A stretch of 7,438 nt of DNA from Leptospirillum sp. Its GTDB lineage: Bacteria; Nitrospirota; Leptospirillia; Leptospirillales; Leptospirillaceae. Where the stretch lies: the NCBI GenBank assembly GCA_027346125.1, contig DAIEST010000166.1:1-7438 (forward strand). Direction: 5' to 3'. Below are positions 1 to 4,713 of this stretch, piece after piece. The position numbers were made by a program, and so were the translations under genes. Each line of letters opens with the position of its first letter. Position 1 is the first letter of the stretch. The notes beneath the pieces are model-generated. The model did no database searches. It was not told where the DNA came from and saw only the letters and a list, made by a program, of their open reading frames with translations.

Positions 1-192
1 GATCGATCTCCCCAAAAGCTCATTCTTCGACGAAAAGCCCATCATTCTCAGAAAAGCCTGATTCACATCCAGGATGAGGAAGGTTTCGGCGTCGGTCAGA
101 TAGATCCCGTCCGGGGCCTGTTCAAAAAAAACCTGATAGCCATGGAGGAAACTGGAATCGGCACCTGACGGGAACAAAGAACCAGCGTTCAT
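1..192 (-). CDS. PAS-domain protein, N-terminal fragment (runs off the left edge)
   Basis: The reverse complement gives 64 in-frame codons from an ATG at 192 to the window edge, so only the N-terminus is present. After a short non-conserved lead of about 18 residues the protein reads GYQVFFEQAPDGIYLTDAET and continues with FLILDVNQAFLRMMGFS and then ELLGRSI. This is the classic start of a PAS sensor domain: F..apdGI...D..g.il.vN.af..m.Gy....ellG. PAS domains bind small ligands or sense redox and light signals. They usually precede a histidine kinase, GGDEF/EAL or sigma54-activator output, but the output module lies outside the window and cannot be named. The start is well fixed: an in-frame TAA lies 18 bases upstream, and ATG at 192 is the only good start codon after it. 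The only SD-like sequence is GGGGGA at 207-202, which can be locked in hairpins. The gene probably has its own promoter at 493-465. Confidence 0.85.
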   Translation of the reverse strand, partial: MNAGSLFPSGADSSFLHGYQVFFEQAPDGIYLTDAETFLILDVNQAFLRMMGFSSKNELLGRSI

Positions 193-194
193 CT

Positions 195-223
195 GGGAGA
201 ATCCCCCACATTATTGAGGGAGA
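195..223 (-). promoter_or_regulatory. Sequestered ribosome binding site of the PAS gene
   Basis: On the minus strand the order is TCTCCC (223-218), a 10-nt spacer, GGGGGA (207-202), T, TCTCCC (200-195), two bases, then the ATG. GGGGGA is the only SD-like element. It can pair with the upstream TCTCCC (6 bp with one G-U, 10-nt loop) or locally with the downstream copy (GGGGG/CTCCC with a 3-nt ATT loop). The two pairings exclude each other and both hide the SD. This looks like a translational on/off element, but that is inferred from pairing potential alone. Confidence 0.4.
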
Positions 224-247
224 TGTCCGGGCAACAACAACCGGACA
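224..247 (-). repeat. Perfect 7-bp inverted repeat in the PAS-gene leader
   Basis: TGTCCGG at 247-241 pairs with CCGGACA at 230-224 on the minus strand, leaving a 10-nt loop TTGTTGTTGC. The stem abuts the TCTCCC copy that can pair with the SD. No T-run follows on either strand, so it is not an intrinsic terminator. It could instead act as a structural element of the leader or as a protein-binding palindrome. Confidence 0.5.
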
Positions 248-509
248 ATCTGTCAGCCACTGGAAACCGGGATCGGCCCAAAGTCCGTACCGGCCGCCCC
301 CGGAGATTGCGGTCCCATGTTTCCGTCCACTTGCAAGAACCCCTGGCATCAAATCCGTCTGAAACCTGGAAATGTCAAAGCAAAGAACGATTTCGCACGA
401 GCCCCTTGCCGGGTTCCGTTGGAAGTACGGTCGCAACGACACCCGGCAGCGGCACTCCTGCAACATTTTACCAAACAAACTGTTTTTTCCCAATTTTCGG
501 TTGTTGTTG
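232..509. repeat. 12-bp inverted repeat bounding most of the intergenic region
   Basis: CAACAACAACCG at 232-243 is matched by its exact reverse complement CGGTTGTTGTTG at 498-509. Reading inward, a few further positions agree, giving about 15 of 18. The arms enclose about 278 bp with no gene. I see no convincing target-site duplication, and the arm is a low-complexity CAA repeat, so a MITE-like element is only a possibility. Confidence 0.45.
465..493 (-). promoter_or_regulatory. Sigma70-type promoter for the PAS gene
   Basis: Reading the minus strand, TTGGGA (493-488) is followed by exactly 17 bases and then TAAAAT (470-465). The -35 matches TTGACA at 4 of 6 positions and the -10 matches TATAAT at 5 of 6. 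The flanks and spacer are locally A/T-rich, unlike the surrounding GC-rich DNA. It points toward the PAS gene and lies just after the GC hairpin behind the PEBP gene, which suggests the PAS gene is a separate transcription unit with a leader of about 265 nt. Confidence 0.55.
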
Positions 510-530
510 GGGGGGCCTTCCCCCCACAAC
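506..530 (-). terminator. Strong GC hairpin after the PEBP gene
   Basis: GTTG plus a run of six G (530-520, with one bulged base) pairs with six C and CAAC (515-506) around a 4-nt loop, making about 10 bp. It starts 17 bases after the PEBP stop codon. There is no T-tract after it on either strand, so it is not a canonical intrinsic terminator. It may stabilise the 3' end of the methyltransferase-PEBP transcript, pause polymerase, or separate that operon from the promoter at 493-465. Confidence 0.4.
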
Positions 531-546
531 TGGTCCGAACAACAGG

Positions 547-1110
547 TTATCGTCCGTACCGGCCGACGAGCGTCCCTTTCCCGATCATATTCATGTGAAG
601 ATAGTATCCGACCAGTGCGGGAGAGGCATCCGCAGGCAATTTGAGGTGGGGTGCCTTCAGTGCATAGACGGTAAAAATATAATGGTGAGGGAGATCCCCC
701 TTCGGGGGACAGGGTCCGCCATACCCTTTCATCCCGAAGTCTGTCGCCGCCTGAACGGATCCTCCGGGAAGTCTCCGGCCGTCCGGACTGCCCGCCCCGG
801 GCGAAAGTTTCCGGACCGACGGAGGAATGTTGTAGACCACCCAGTGCCACCATCCGGAACCCGTCGGGGCATCCGGGTCATACGCCGTGACGGCAATGCT
901 CTTCGTCCCCTCGGGAAGATGTCTCCACCGGATTCCGGGAGAGACGTTTCCGCCGGAACATCCGAACCCCGAAAAGACCTGTCGCATCCCGATGCGCCCG
1001 CCATTCCTGAAGTCAGGACTGGAAACCTTGATGGCGGACTGGGCAAAAGAACCGGTCGCCACCATCATAAGAAAAAGAAGCCCTGCAACAGCCCATCCAT
1101 TCATTTTCAT
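547..1110 (-). CDS. Exported YbhB/YbcL-family PEBP (Raf kinase inhibitor-like protein)
   Basis: This 187-residue protein belongs to the phosphatidylethanolamine-binding protein superfamily, YbhB/YbcL branch. Residues 1-23 form a signal peptide (basic start, hydrophobic GLLFLMMVA core, probable cleavage after SFA), so it should act in the periplasm. Family marks are NVSP (55-58), DPDAPTGSGWWHW (78-90) followed by VVYNIP, and GYGGPCPPKGDLPHHY (129-144). The Asp-Pro and His residues in these motifs line the anion or ligand pocket. C51 and C134 sit in these conserved segments and could form a disulfide. Bacterial members lack a settled biochemical role; lipid-headgroup binding or protease/kinase inhibition are suggested by homology only. 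The start is supported by GGGGAGGG about 10 bases upstream, inside the 3' end of the methyltransferase gene. The gap to that gene is 2 bases, so the pair is almost certainly one operon. Stop is TAA. Confidence 0.9.
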   Translation of the reverse strand: MKMNGWAVAGLLFLMMVATGSFAQSAIKVSSPDFRNGGRIGMRQVFSGFGCSGGNVSPGIRWRHLPEGTKSIAVTAYDPDAPTGSGWWHWVVYNIPPSVRKLSPGAGSPDGRRLPGGSVQAATDFGMKGYGGPCPPKGDLPHHYIFTVYALKAPHLKLPADASPALVGYYLHMNMIGKGTLVGRYGR

Positions 1111-1112
1111 TT

Positions 1113-1916
1113 TTATCTGACCCTCCCCTGAACAGCCGGCTCGTCTCCCTGGCGGGAAACGGCTTCGATCATCAGCGTGTCGATCTCGATCACCAGATCA
1201 TTGCCTCCGTTCTTCAGGTAATACTCTCGCACCTCTTCCGGAGCAAGATCAAACAGCTGCCGGATCATCCGGGAACGCTCTTCTGTCGTAGCGGACCGCT
1301 GGATCCACGACAGGAACGGAAGGACAACCTTTCCCGCCTGGAGCGAGACCACCTCGAATCCGGCACGATCGAGCATCCTCTCCCATTCGGACAAGGAATG
1401 GCTCCGCACATGGGTCGGATCCCGCAGGAGCTCGATGGTCTGAAGCCACGTATCCAGAAGAGTCTCCCGCGGCGAGGACGAATCCATCATGAGGATCCGG
1501 CCTCCCGGGACGAGGACCCGAAAACACTCCGCGAGCGCGGTCTGGAGGTCGCTCCAGTGGTGGGCGCTATAGCGGGAAACGATGCAATCGAATGTCCCGT
1601 CCCCAAAGGGGATGGCGGTCGATGCCCCCGTCCGGGTCTCGATATTCGGGATCCCCCTGGACAGGGACTCCCGCTCGACGACCGAAAGCATCTCGCGACT
1701 GGGATCCAGTGCCGTGACAGACTGCACATGAGGAGCCACCCGATAGGAGACATGTCCCGCTCCGGCTCCCAGGTCCAGAACTCTTCGGGGACGATGACGT
1801 TCCACTATCCCGGACAGCCAGTCCAGGTCTTTCCCTTTCGCATGGACGTCGCTGCCCAGGTACCGTTGCGCGGCTTCCGAAAACTGCCGGTCCACCCGCT
1901 CTGCATGAGTCGACAT
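1113..1916 (-). CDS. Class I SAM-dependent methyltransferase (YafE/YcgJ-like)
   Basis: I chose ATG at 1916 (267 residues, MSTHAERVDRQFS) because an excellent SD (AGGAGG) lies 4 bases upstream. The longer reading to 2000 would put the N-terminus inside the regulatory repeats. The Rossmann methyltransferase marks are motif I VLDLGAGAGH (46-55), the acidic D71 after strand 2 expected to hold the ribose of SAM, and the post-motif FDCIVSRYSAHHW (109-121). FRVLVPGGRILMMD follows as motif III. The head VDRQFSEAAQRYLGSDVHAKG and the RYSAHHW signature are characteristic of the YafE/YcgJ group of small-molecule methyltransferases, related to UbiE but of unknown substrate. The C-terminal third (DPTHVRSHSLSEWERMLDRAGF and beyond) is the usual lid region. 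It forms an operon with the downstream PEBP gene and is divergent from the MmyB-type regulator, which is the likely controller of both. Confidence 0.9.
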   Translation of the reverse strand: MSTHAERVDRQFSEAAQRYLGSDVHAKGKDLDWLSGIVERHRPRRVLDLGAGAGHVSYRVAPHVQSVTALDPSREMLSVVERESLSRGIPNIETRTGASTAIPFGDGTFDCIVSRYSAHHWSDLQTALAECFRVLVPGGRILMMDSSSPRETLLDTWLQTIELLRDPTHVRSHSLSEWERMLDRAGFEVVSLQAGKVVLPFLSWIQRSATTEERSRMIRQLFDLAPEEVREYYLKNGGNDLVIEIDTLMIEAVSRQGDEPAVQGRVR

Positions 1917-1985
1917 ATTCCCTCCTGTTCCAGTGTTTAAGAAGTGTTTCCCGAACATGACTCGACTTTCAGGTATACATCCGGA

Positions 1986-2027
1986 TTTATACTGGTACAA
2001 TATGAATAATTTATACTGGTATAATAT
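1986..2027. promoter_or_regulatory. Tandem operator-like repeats in the divergent promoter region
   Basis: TTTATACTGGTACAATAT (1986-2003) and TTTATACTGGTATAATAT (2010-2027) differ at one base and are spaced 24 bp start to start, so they lie on nearly the same face of the helix if a turn is about 10.5 to 12 bp. The core TATAC-TG-GTATA (2012-2023) is a perfect inverted repeat with a 2-bp spacer; the first copy has one mismatch. A further half-match, GGTATA, lies at 1972-1977. The sequence is strikingly AT-rich against its surroundings. Placement between the regulator and its divergent operon makes it the natural binding site for the XRE/MmyB protein. Confidence 0.75.
2017..2025 (+). promoter_or_regulatory. 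Extended -10 promoter of the MmyB-type regulator
   Basis: TGG followed by a perfect TATAAT (2020-2025) makes an extended -10 element inside the second operator repeat. No convincing -35 lies 16-18 bases upstream, which is consistent with an extended -10 promoter. The first repeat carries the same arrangement with TACAAT (TGG at 1993-1995, hexamer 1996-2001). Transcription would start near 2032, giving a short leader before the ATG at 2070. Because the -10 is part of the operator, binding there should repress. The opposite-strand promoter for the methyltransferase could use TATAAA in either repeat, but no good -35 resolves it. Confidence 0.5.
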
Positions 2028-2069
2028 CTACCTTGAGACAGATTCAAACGACCCAGGGAGGATCCCCAT

Positions 2070-2888
2070 ATGTCTTCTTCCACCAAGGAGCTTGGCCGGT
2101 TCCTGAGATCGCTGCGGGAACGGACTCTCCCGGAAACGGCGGGATTTTCGGGAGAAGGCCGGAGACGGACCCCCGGGTTGAGACGGGAAGAACTCGCCCA
2201 ACTCTCCGGAATCAGCGCAACATGGTATTCATGGATCGAGCAGGGACGTCCCGTGTCCGTCTCCCCTGGCGTTCTCGAACGTCTTGCGGAAGTTCTCCGG
2301 ATGACGGTCGCCCAACGACAGTACCTCTTCGATCTGGCCGGGAAACACTCAGGCGATGCACCGGATTCCCGTGAGCCGGAGGAGATCCCTCCCCCGATTC
2401 CGGAGATCGTCCTGTCCCAGCCCGGCCCTTCCTATCTTCTGGACGGCTCATGGAACGCAGTTCTGTGGAACAAGCCGGCGGAAGAACTTTTTTGCGGCTG
2501 GCTGTCTCCCGGATCAAGAACCGGAAACCTTCTCGAATACATGTTTCTGGAGCCGGCCGCGCGGTCTCTGGTCGTCGACTGGGAAGAGCGCGCCCGACGA
2601 CTGATCGCGGATTTCCGGGCCGATTGCGCCAGAAAACTCGAGGAACCGCCTTTTCCCGGCCTCCTGGACTCTCTCCATTCGGGAAGTCCGGAGTTCCGGA
2701 TGTTCTGGCAGACCCGGGAAGTCTCCTGGCGGGAAGGAGGACGAAAACTCTTTCGCCATCCGGCACTCGGGGTTCTGGAATACAGGCAGTCCACATTCCA
2801 TCCCGCGAGCAGGCGGGATCTCAAGCTCACTGTTCTCGTGCCCGAGAAACAGTCCTCCTTGCGAGCCTTCTCCGCAGAAAGAACATGA
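2070..2888 (+). CDS. XRE-family regulator with MmyB-like ligand-binding domain
   Basis: This 272-residue transcription factor has two domains. The N-terminal XRE helix-turn-helix (about 8-92) carries the family signature RTPGLRREELAQLSGIS followed by ATWYSWIEQGR, with positions 37-60 spanning the two DNA-contacting helices; VLERLAEVLRMTVAQRQYLFDLAG closes the domain. The C-terminal part (about 109-262) matches the MmyB-like domain (PF17765 type). It has GPSYLLDGSWNAVLWNKPAEELF-like and FRMFWQTREVSWREGGRKLF-like segments, then HPALGVLEYRQSTFHPASRRDLKLTVLVP. This domain is PAS-like and a structurally studied family member was reported to bind a fatty acid, so a hydrophobic ligand is plausible here. 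SD GGGAGG lies 8 bases before the ATG. It is divergent from the methyltransferase-PEBP operon and likely regulates itself and that operon through the repeats at 1986-2027. The C-terminal tail after 262 is not conserved. Length is normal for the family. Confidence 0.92.
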   Translation: MSSSTKELGRFLRSLRERTLPETAGFSGEGRRRTPGLRREELAQLSGISATWYSWIEQGRPVSVSPGVLERLAEVLRMTVAQRQYLFDLAGKHSGDAPDSREPEEIPPPIPEIVLSQPGPSYLLDGSWNAVLWNKPAEELFCGWLSPGSRTGNLLEYMFLEPAARSLVVDWEERARRLIADFRADCARKLEEPPFPGLLDSLHSGSPEFRMFWQTREVSWREGGRKLFRHPALGVLEYRQSTFHPASRRDLKLTVLVPEKQSSLRAFSAERT

Positions 2889-2902
2889 AGGCAAAAGCGG
2901 AA

Positions 2903-2914
2903 GTTTGACCAAAC
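2903..2914. repeat. Small palindrome upstream of the serS promoter
   Basis: GTTTG-AC-CAAAC is a perfect 5-bp inverted repeat with a 2-bp centre, ending 4 bases before the -35 at 2918. It could be a binding site for a regulator of the operon, but it is short and may be chance. It is not followed by a T-run and is too weak to terminate the regulator gene; no clear terminator is seen after that gene. Confidence 0.25.
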
Positions 2915-2917
2915 GCA

Positions 2918-2946
2918 TTTACACCCCTGCCGAAGAGAGGTAGAAT
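2918..2946 (+). promoter_or_regulatory. Sigma70-type promoter for the serS operon
   Basis: TTTACA (2918-2923) is followed by exactly 17 bases and TAGAAT (2941-2946), each matching consensus at 5 of 6 positions. Transcription would begin near 2953, leaving about 77 nt before the serS ATG. The leader contains two copies of GTTCCGGAA (2960-2968 and 3000-3008). The first copy lies within a small stem CTGTT/AACAG. I see no T-box features in this leader. Confidence 0.65.
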
Positions 2947-3029
2947 CGCTGAGGATACTGTTCCGGAAACAGGCATCAGGCCTTGCCGGACAGCCTCCCG
3001 TTCCGGAATCAACTCCATTGGAAGGATTC

Positions 3030-4334
3030 ATGCTCGATATCCGACAGATATTGGCCGACCCCGGTGCCGTACAAAAAGCTCTCCAGAACCGCAGGGAGAC
3101 ACTCTCTCTCGAATCCGTTCTTTCCGGAGAACAGGAACTGTCCGCTCTTCGAAAACGCTGGGAAGCCTTGCGCGAACAGAGGAATCGTCTCGCGGAGGAG
3201 ATTGGCCGGAAAAAAAGAAACGGAGAGGATGTCTCCGCACGGATGGAGGAATCCCGTTCCGTAAACACCGAAATCGCAAGCCTCGAATCCGAACTCCGGA
3301 AGAGGGAAGAAGAACTCCAGACGCAACTCCTCCTGTTGCCGAACATCCCTCACGACAGCGTCCCGGTCGGCTCGGACGAACGGGACAATCCGGAAGTCCA
3401 TCGCCGCGGCTCTCCCCGCTCATTCCCCTATGAACCGCTGCCACACTGGGAAATCGGGGCACGTCTTGGCATCCTCGACTTCGACCGGGCGGCCATCCTT
3501 TCCGGAAGCCGGTTTTCCGTTCTCCGGGGAATGGGTTCGAGACTGGAGCGTGCCCTGTCGGCCTACATGCTCGACCAGCACACCGGAACCGGGAAGGATC
3601 GCCCTTCGGGAAAACCATATACAGAGGTTTCCGTTCCGCTTCTGGTCCGGGGCGAAATGCTCGAAGGCACAGGACAGTTTCCGAAATTCCGGGAAGAAAG
3701 CTTTGCCGTTCCCGAGGACAGTCTTTTCCTGATCCCGACGGCGGAAGTCCCGGTGACCAATCTTCATCGGGAATCCATCCTTGACGAAGCGGAACTTCCC
3801 ATCAAGTACGTCTCCTGCACGCCCTGCTTCCGGCGCGAAGCCGGAGCGGCAGGAAAGGATACCCGAGGACTGATCCGGCAGCATCAGTTCCTCAAGGTCG
3901 AACTCGTATGGATCACCCGTCCCGAAACCTCTTATGACGACCACGAAGAGCTGACCCGGGACGCGGAAGGGATTCTGGAAGGACTGGGCCTTCCCTACAG
4001 GCGGATCTCCCTGTGTACGGGAGACATTGGGTTCTCCTCTGCCAAGACGTACGATCTCGAGGTCTGGATGCCGGCCCAGGGCGTTTACCGGGAAATCTCC
4101 TCCTGCTCGAATTTTGAAAGCTTCCAGTCCCGTCGGGCCGAGATCCGGTACCGTCCCCGGGACACGAAGAAGCCCCGTTCCGTCCATACCCTGAACGGGT
4201 CCGGGCTTGCAGTCGGCCGCACAATCGCCGCCATTCTGGAAAATTTTCAGGAACAGGATGGGTCAGTGACCATTCCGGATGTTCTTGTCCCTTATATGGG
4301 AGGAGTCCGACGCATCTCTCCTCCCGGATCGTGA
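3030..4334 (+). CDS. serS: Seryl-tRNA synthetase (class II)
   Basis: SerRS activates serine with ATP and charges tRNA-Ser and tRNA-Sec in the cytoplasm. The 434-residue product has the normal length. Residues 1-9 (MLDIRQILA) are the conserved start. Residues about 27-105 form the charged, heptad-rich antiparallel coiled coil that grips the long variable arm of tRNA-Ser. The catalytic core has the serine/ATP-site IPTAEVPVTN (235-244), motif 2 FRREAGAAGKDTRGL (267-281) with the ATP-binding arginines, and motif 3 NGSGLAVGRTIAAILEN (389-405) with R397. The end, DGSVTIPDVLVPYMGG, is typical. I chose ATG at 3030 over an in-frame TTG at 3018 because MLDIRQIL is the family start and GGAAGGA sits just before it. 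It is the first gene of the plus-strand operon and depends on the promoter at 2918-2946. Confidence 0.97.
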   Translation: MLDIRQILADPGAVQKALQNRRETLSLESVLSGEQELSALRKRWEALREQRNRLAEEIGRKKRNGEDVSARMEESRSVNTEIASLESELRKREEELQTQLLLLPNIPHDSVPVGSDERDNPEVHRRGSPRSFPYEPLPHWEIGARLGILDFDRAAILSGSRFSVLRGMGSRLERALSAYMLDQHTGTGKDRPSGKPYTEVSVPLLVRGEMLEGTGQFPKFREESFAVPEDSLFLIPTAEVPVTNLHRESILDEAELPIKYVSCTPCFRREAGAAGKDTRGLIRQHQFLKVELVWITRPETSYDDHEELTRDAEGILEGLGLPYRRISLCTGDIGFSSAKTYDLEVWMPAQGVYREISSCSNFESFQSRRAEIRYRPRDTKKPRSVHTLNGSGLAVGRTIAAILENFQEQDGSVTIPDVLVPYMGGVRRISPPGS

Positions 4335-4350
4335 ATGAATGGAGATACCA

Positions 4351-4713
4351 ATGGCCACACCCACCGTTCTTTACTTCGGTCGTGACCTTTTCCTGTCCGG
4401 CCCCATCCGTCAGGCCGCAATGACCTCAGGCTGGTCCTTCCGGCAAGCGGAACCCACCGTCCCTGTCCCCTCCGATACCGGAGATCCCCTCGTCGCGGTC
4501 TTCGACCTCGGCTCCCTGAAGGAAGATGTTTTCCCCCTGACGCAGGCGATCAGGCAACATCACGGAAAAACAGTTGTGGTCGGAATCTCCTTTCATACCG
4601 ACACGGAAAGCCATGAACGCGGAAAAAAGGCCGGTCTGGATCGAATTATCCACCGTTCCCGACTCGGGCCTGAGTTCAAGGCGGTTCTTGATGAAGCGCT
4701 TCCCGCGTCTTGA
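4351..4713 (+). CDS. Degenerate receiver-like (CheY-fold) protein
   Basis: The 120-residue product starts MATPTVLYFGRDLFLSGPIR. I prefer ATG at 4351, with GGAG 6 bases upstream, to ATG at 4339, which lacks an SD. The alternation of strands and helices fits a stand-alone receiver fold. Strand 1 is VLYF, then a helix from DLFLSGPIRQAA. Strand 3 is LVAVFDLGS, with D52 at the phosphoacceptor position. Strand 4 is TVVVGIS, then FHTDTESHERGKKAGLDRIIHRSRLG. The acidic pair that normally follows strand 1 is missing, leaving GRD, and no conserved lysine is seen near the end, where RSR appears instead. It is therefore likely a pseudo-receiver that does not take part in ordinary phosphotransfer. The DLF...R and HTDTE...A/K-AG signatures recall small hypothetical proteins sometimes found in this setting. 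Function is unknown. It lies 16 bases after serS and is co-transcribed. Confidence 0.7.
   Translation: MATPTVLYFGRDLFLSGPIRQAAMTSGWSFRQAEPTVPVPSDTGDPLVAVFDLGSLKEDVFPLTQAIRQHHGKTVVVGISFHTDTESHERGKKAGLDRIIHRSRLGPEFKAVLDEALPAS

Larger units (their letters stand above)
193..458 (-). ncRNA. Candidate structured 5' leader of the PAS gene
   Basis: This is the only gene-free stretch over 300 bases (193-546). If transcription starts from the promoter at 493-465, the PAS gene has a leader of about 265 nt. In the minus-strand transcript I can draw three things. (1) An 8-bp helix TGCCGGGT/ACCCGGCA (448-441 with 414-407) encloses 26 nt that can form one or two small hairpins. (2) A nested helix has outer CCGGG/CCCGG (303-299 with 271-267) and inner CGGCC/GGCCG (296-292 with 278-274) across a 2x2 internal loop and a 13-nt apical loop. 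(3) A 7-bp hairpin TGTCCGG/CCGGACA lies at 247-224. An SD-occluding segment at 223-195 follows directly. I recognise no known riboswitch consensus. Base pairing was found by eye, and GC-rich DNA makes chance helices common. Confidence 0.3.
283..565. repeat. 14-bp direct repeat (283-296 and 552-565)
   Basis: GTCCGTACCGGCCG occurs exactly at 283-296, in the PAS leader, and at 552-565, in the last codons of the PEBP gene, 269 bases apart. Sequence around the two copies does not align further, so it is not an obvious segmental duplication. The leader copy forms part of the apical loop and one arm of the nested helix at 267-303. Chance occurrence is possible but uncommon for a 14-mer in a window of this size. 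Confidence 0.6.

Noticed and set aside
375..455. Possible 26-residue leader peptide starting GTG at 455 on the minus strand
   Set aside because: The SD-like GGAG touches the start codon with no spacing, and the peptide has no run of a regulatory amino acid.
193..458. Match to c-di-GMP or other known riboswitch in the PAS leader
   Set aside because: None of the conserved loop sequences I know for GEMM, cobalamin, T-box or similar elements is present; only helices are seen.
122..853. 243-codon minus-strand open frame across the PEBP gene, the leader and the PAS gene
   Set aside because: It is out of frame with both recognisable genes, shows no family motif, and exists only because the GC-rich antisense and alternate frames lack stops.
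214..1131. 305-codon plus-strand open frame
   Set aside because: It lies antisense to the PEBP gene, has no SD or domain, and its composition is that of a shadow frame.
1917..2000. 28-residue N-terminal extension of the methyltransferase
   Set aside because: It would be encoded by the operator repeats and has no family similarity; ATG at 1916 has a strong SD.
2947..3029. T-box element ahead of serS
   Set aside because: The leader is only about 77 nt and lacks the T-box bulge sequence and an antiterminator/terminator pair.
2432..3346. 304-codon minus-strand open frame across the regulator and serS
   Set aside because: It is a Ser/Arg-rich shadow of two well-supported plus-strand genes.
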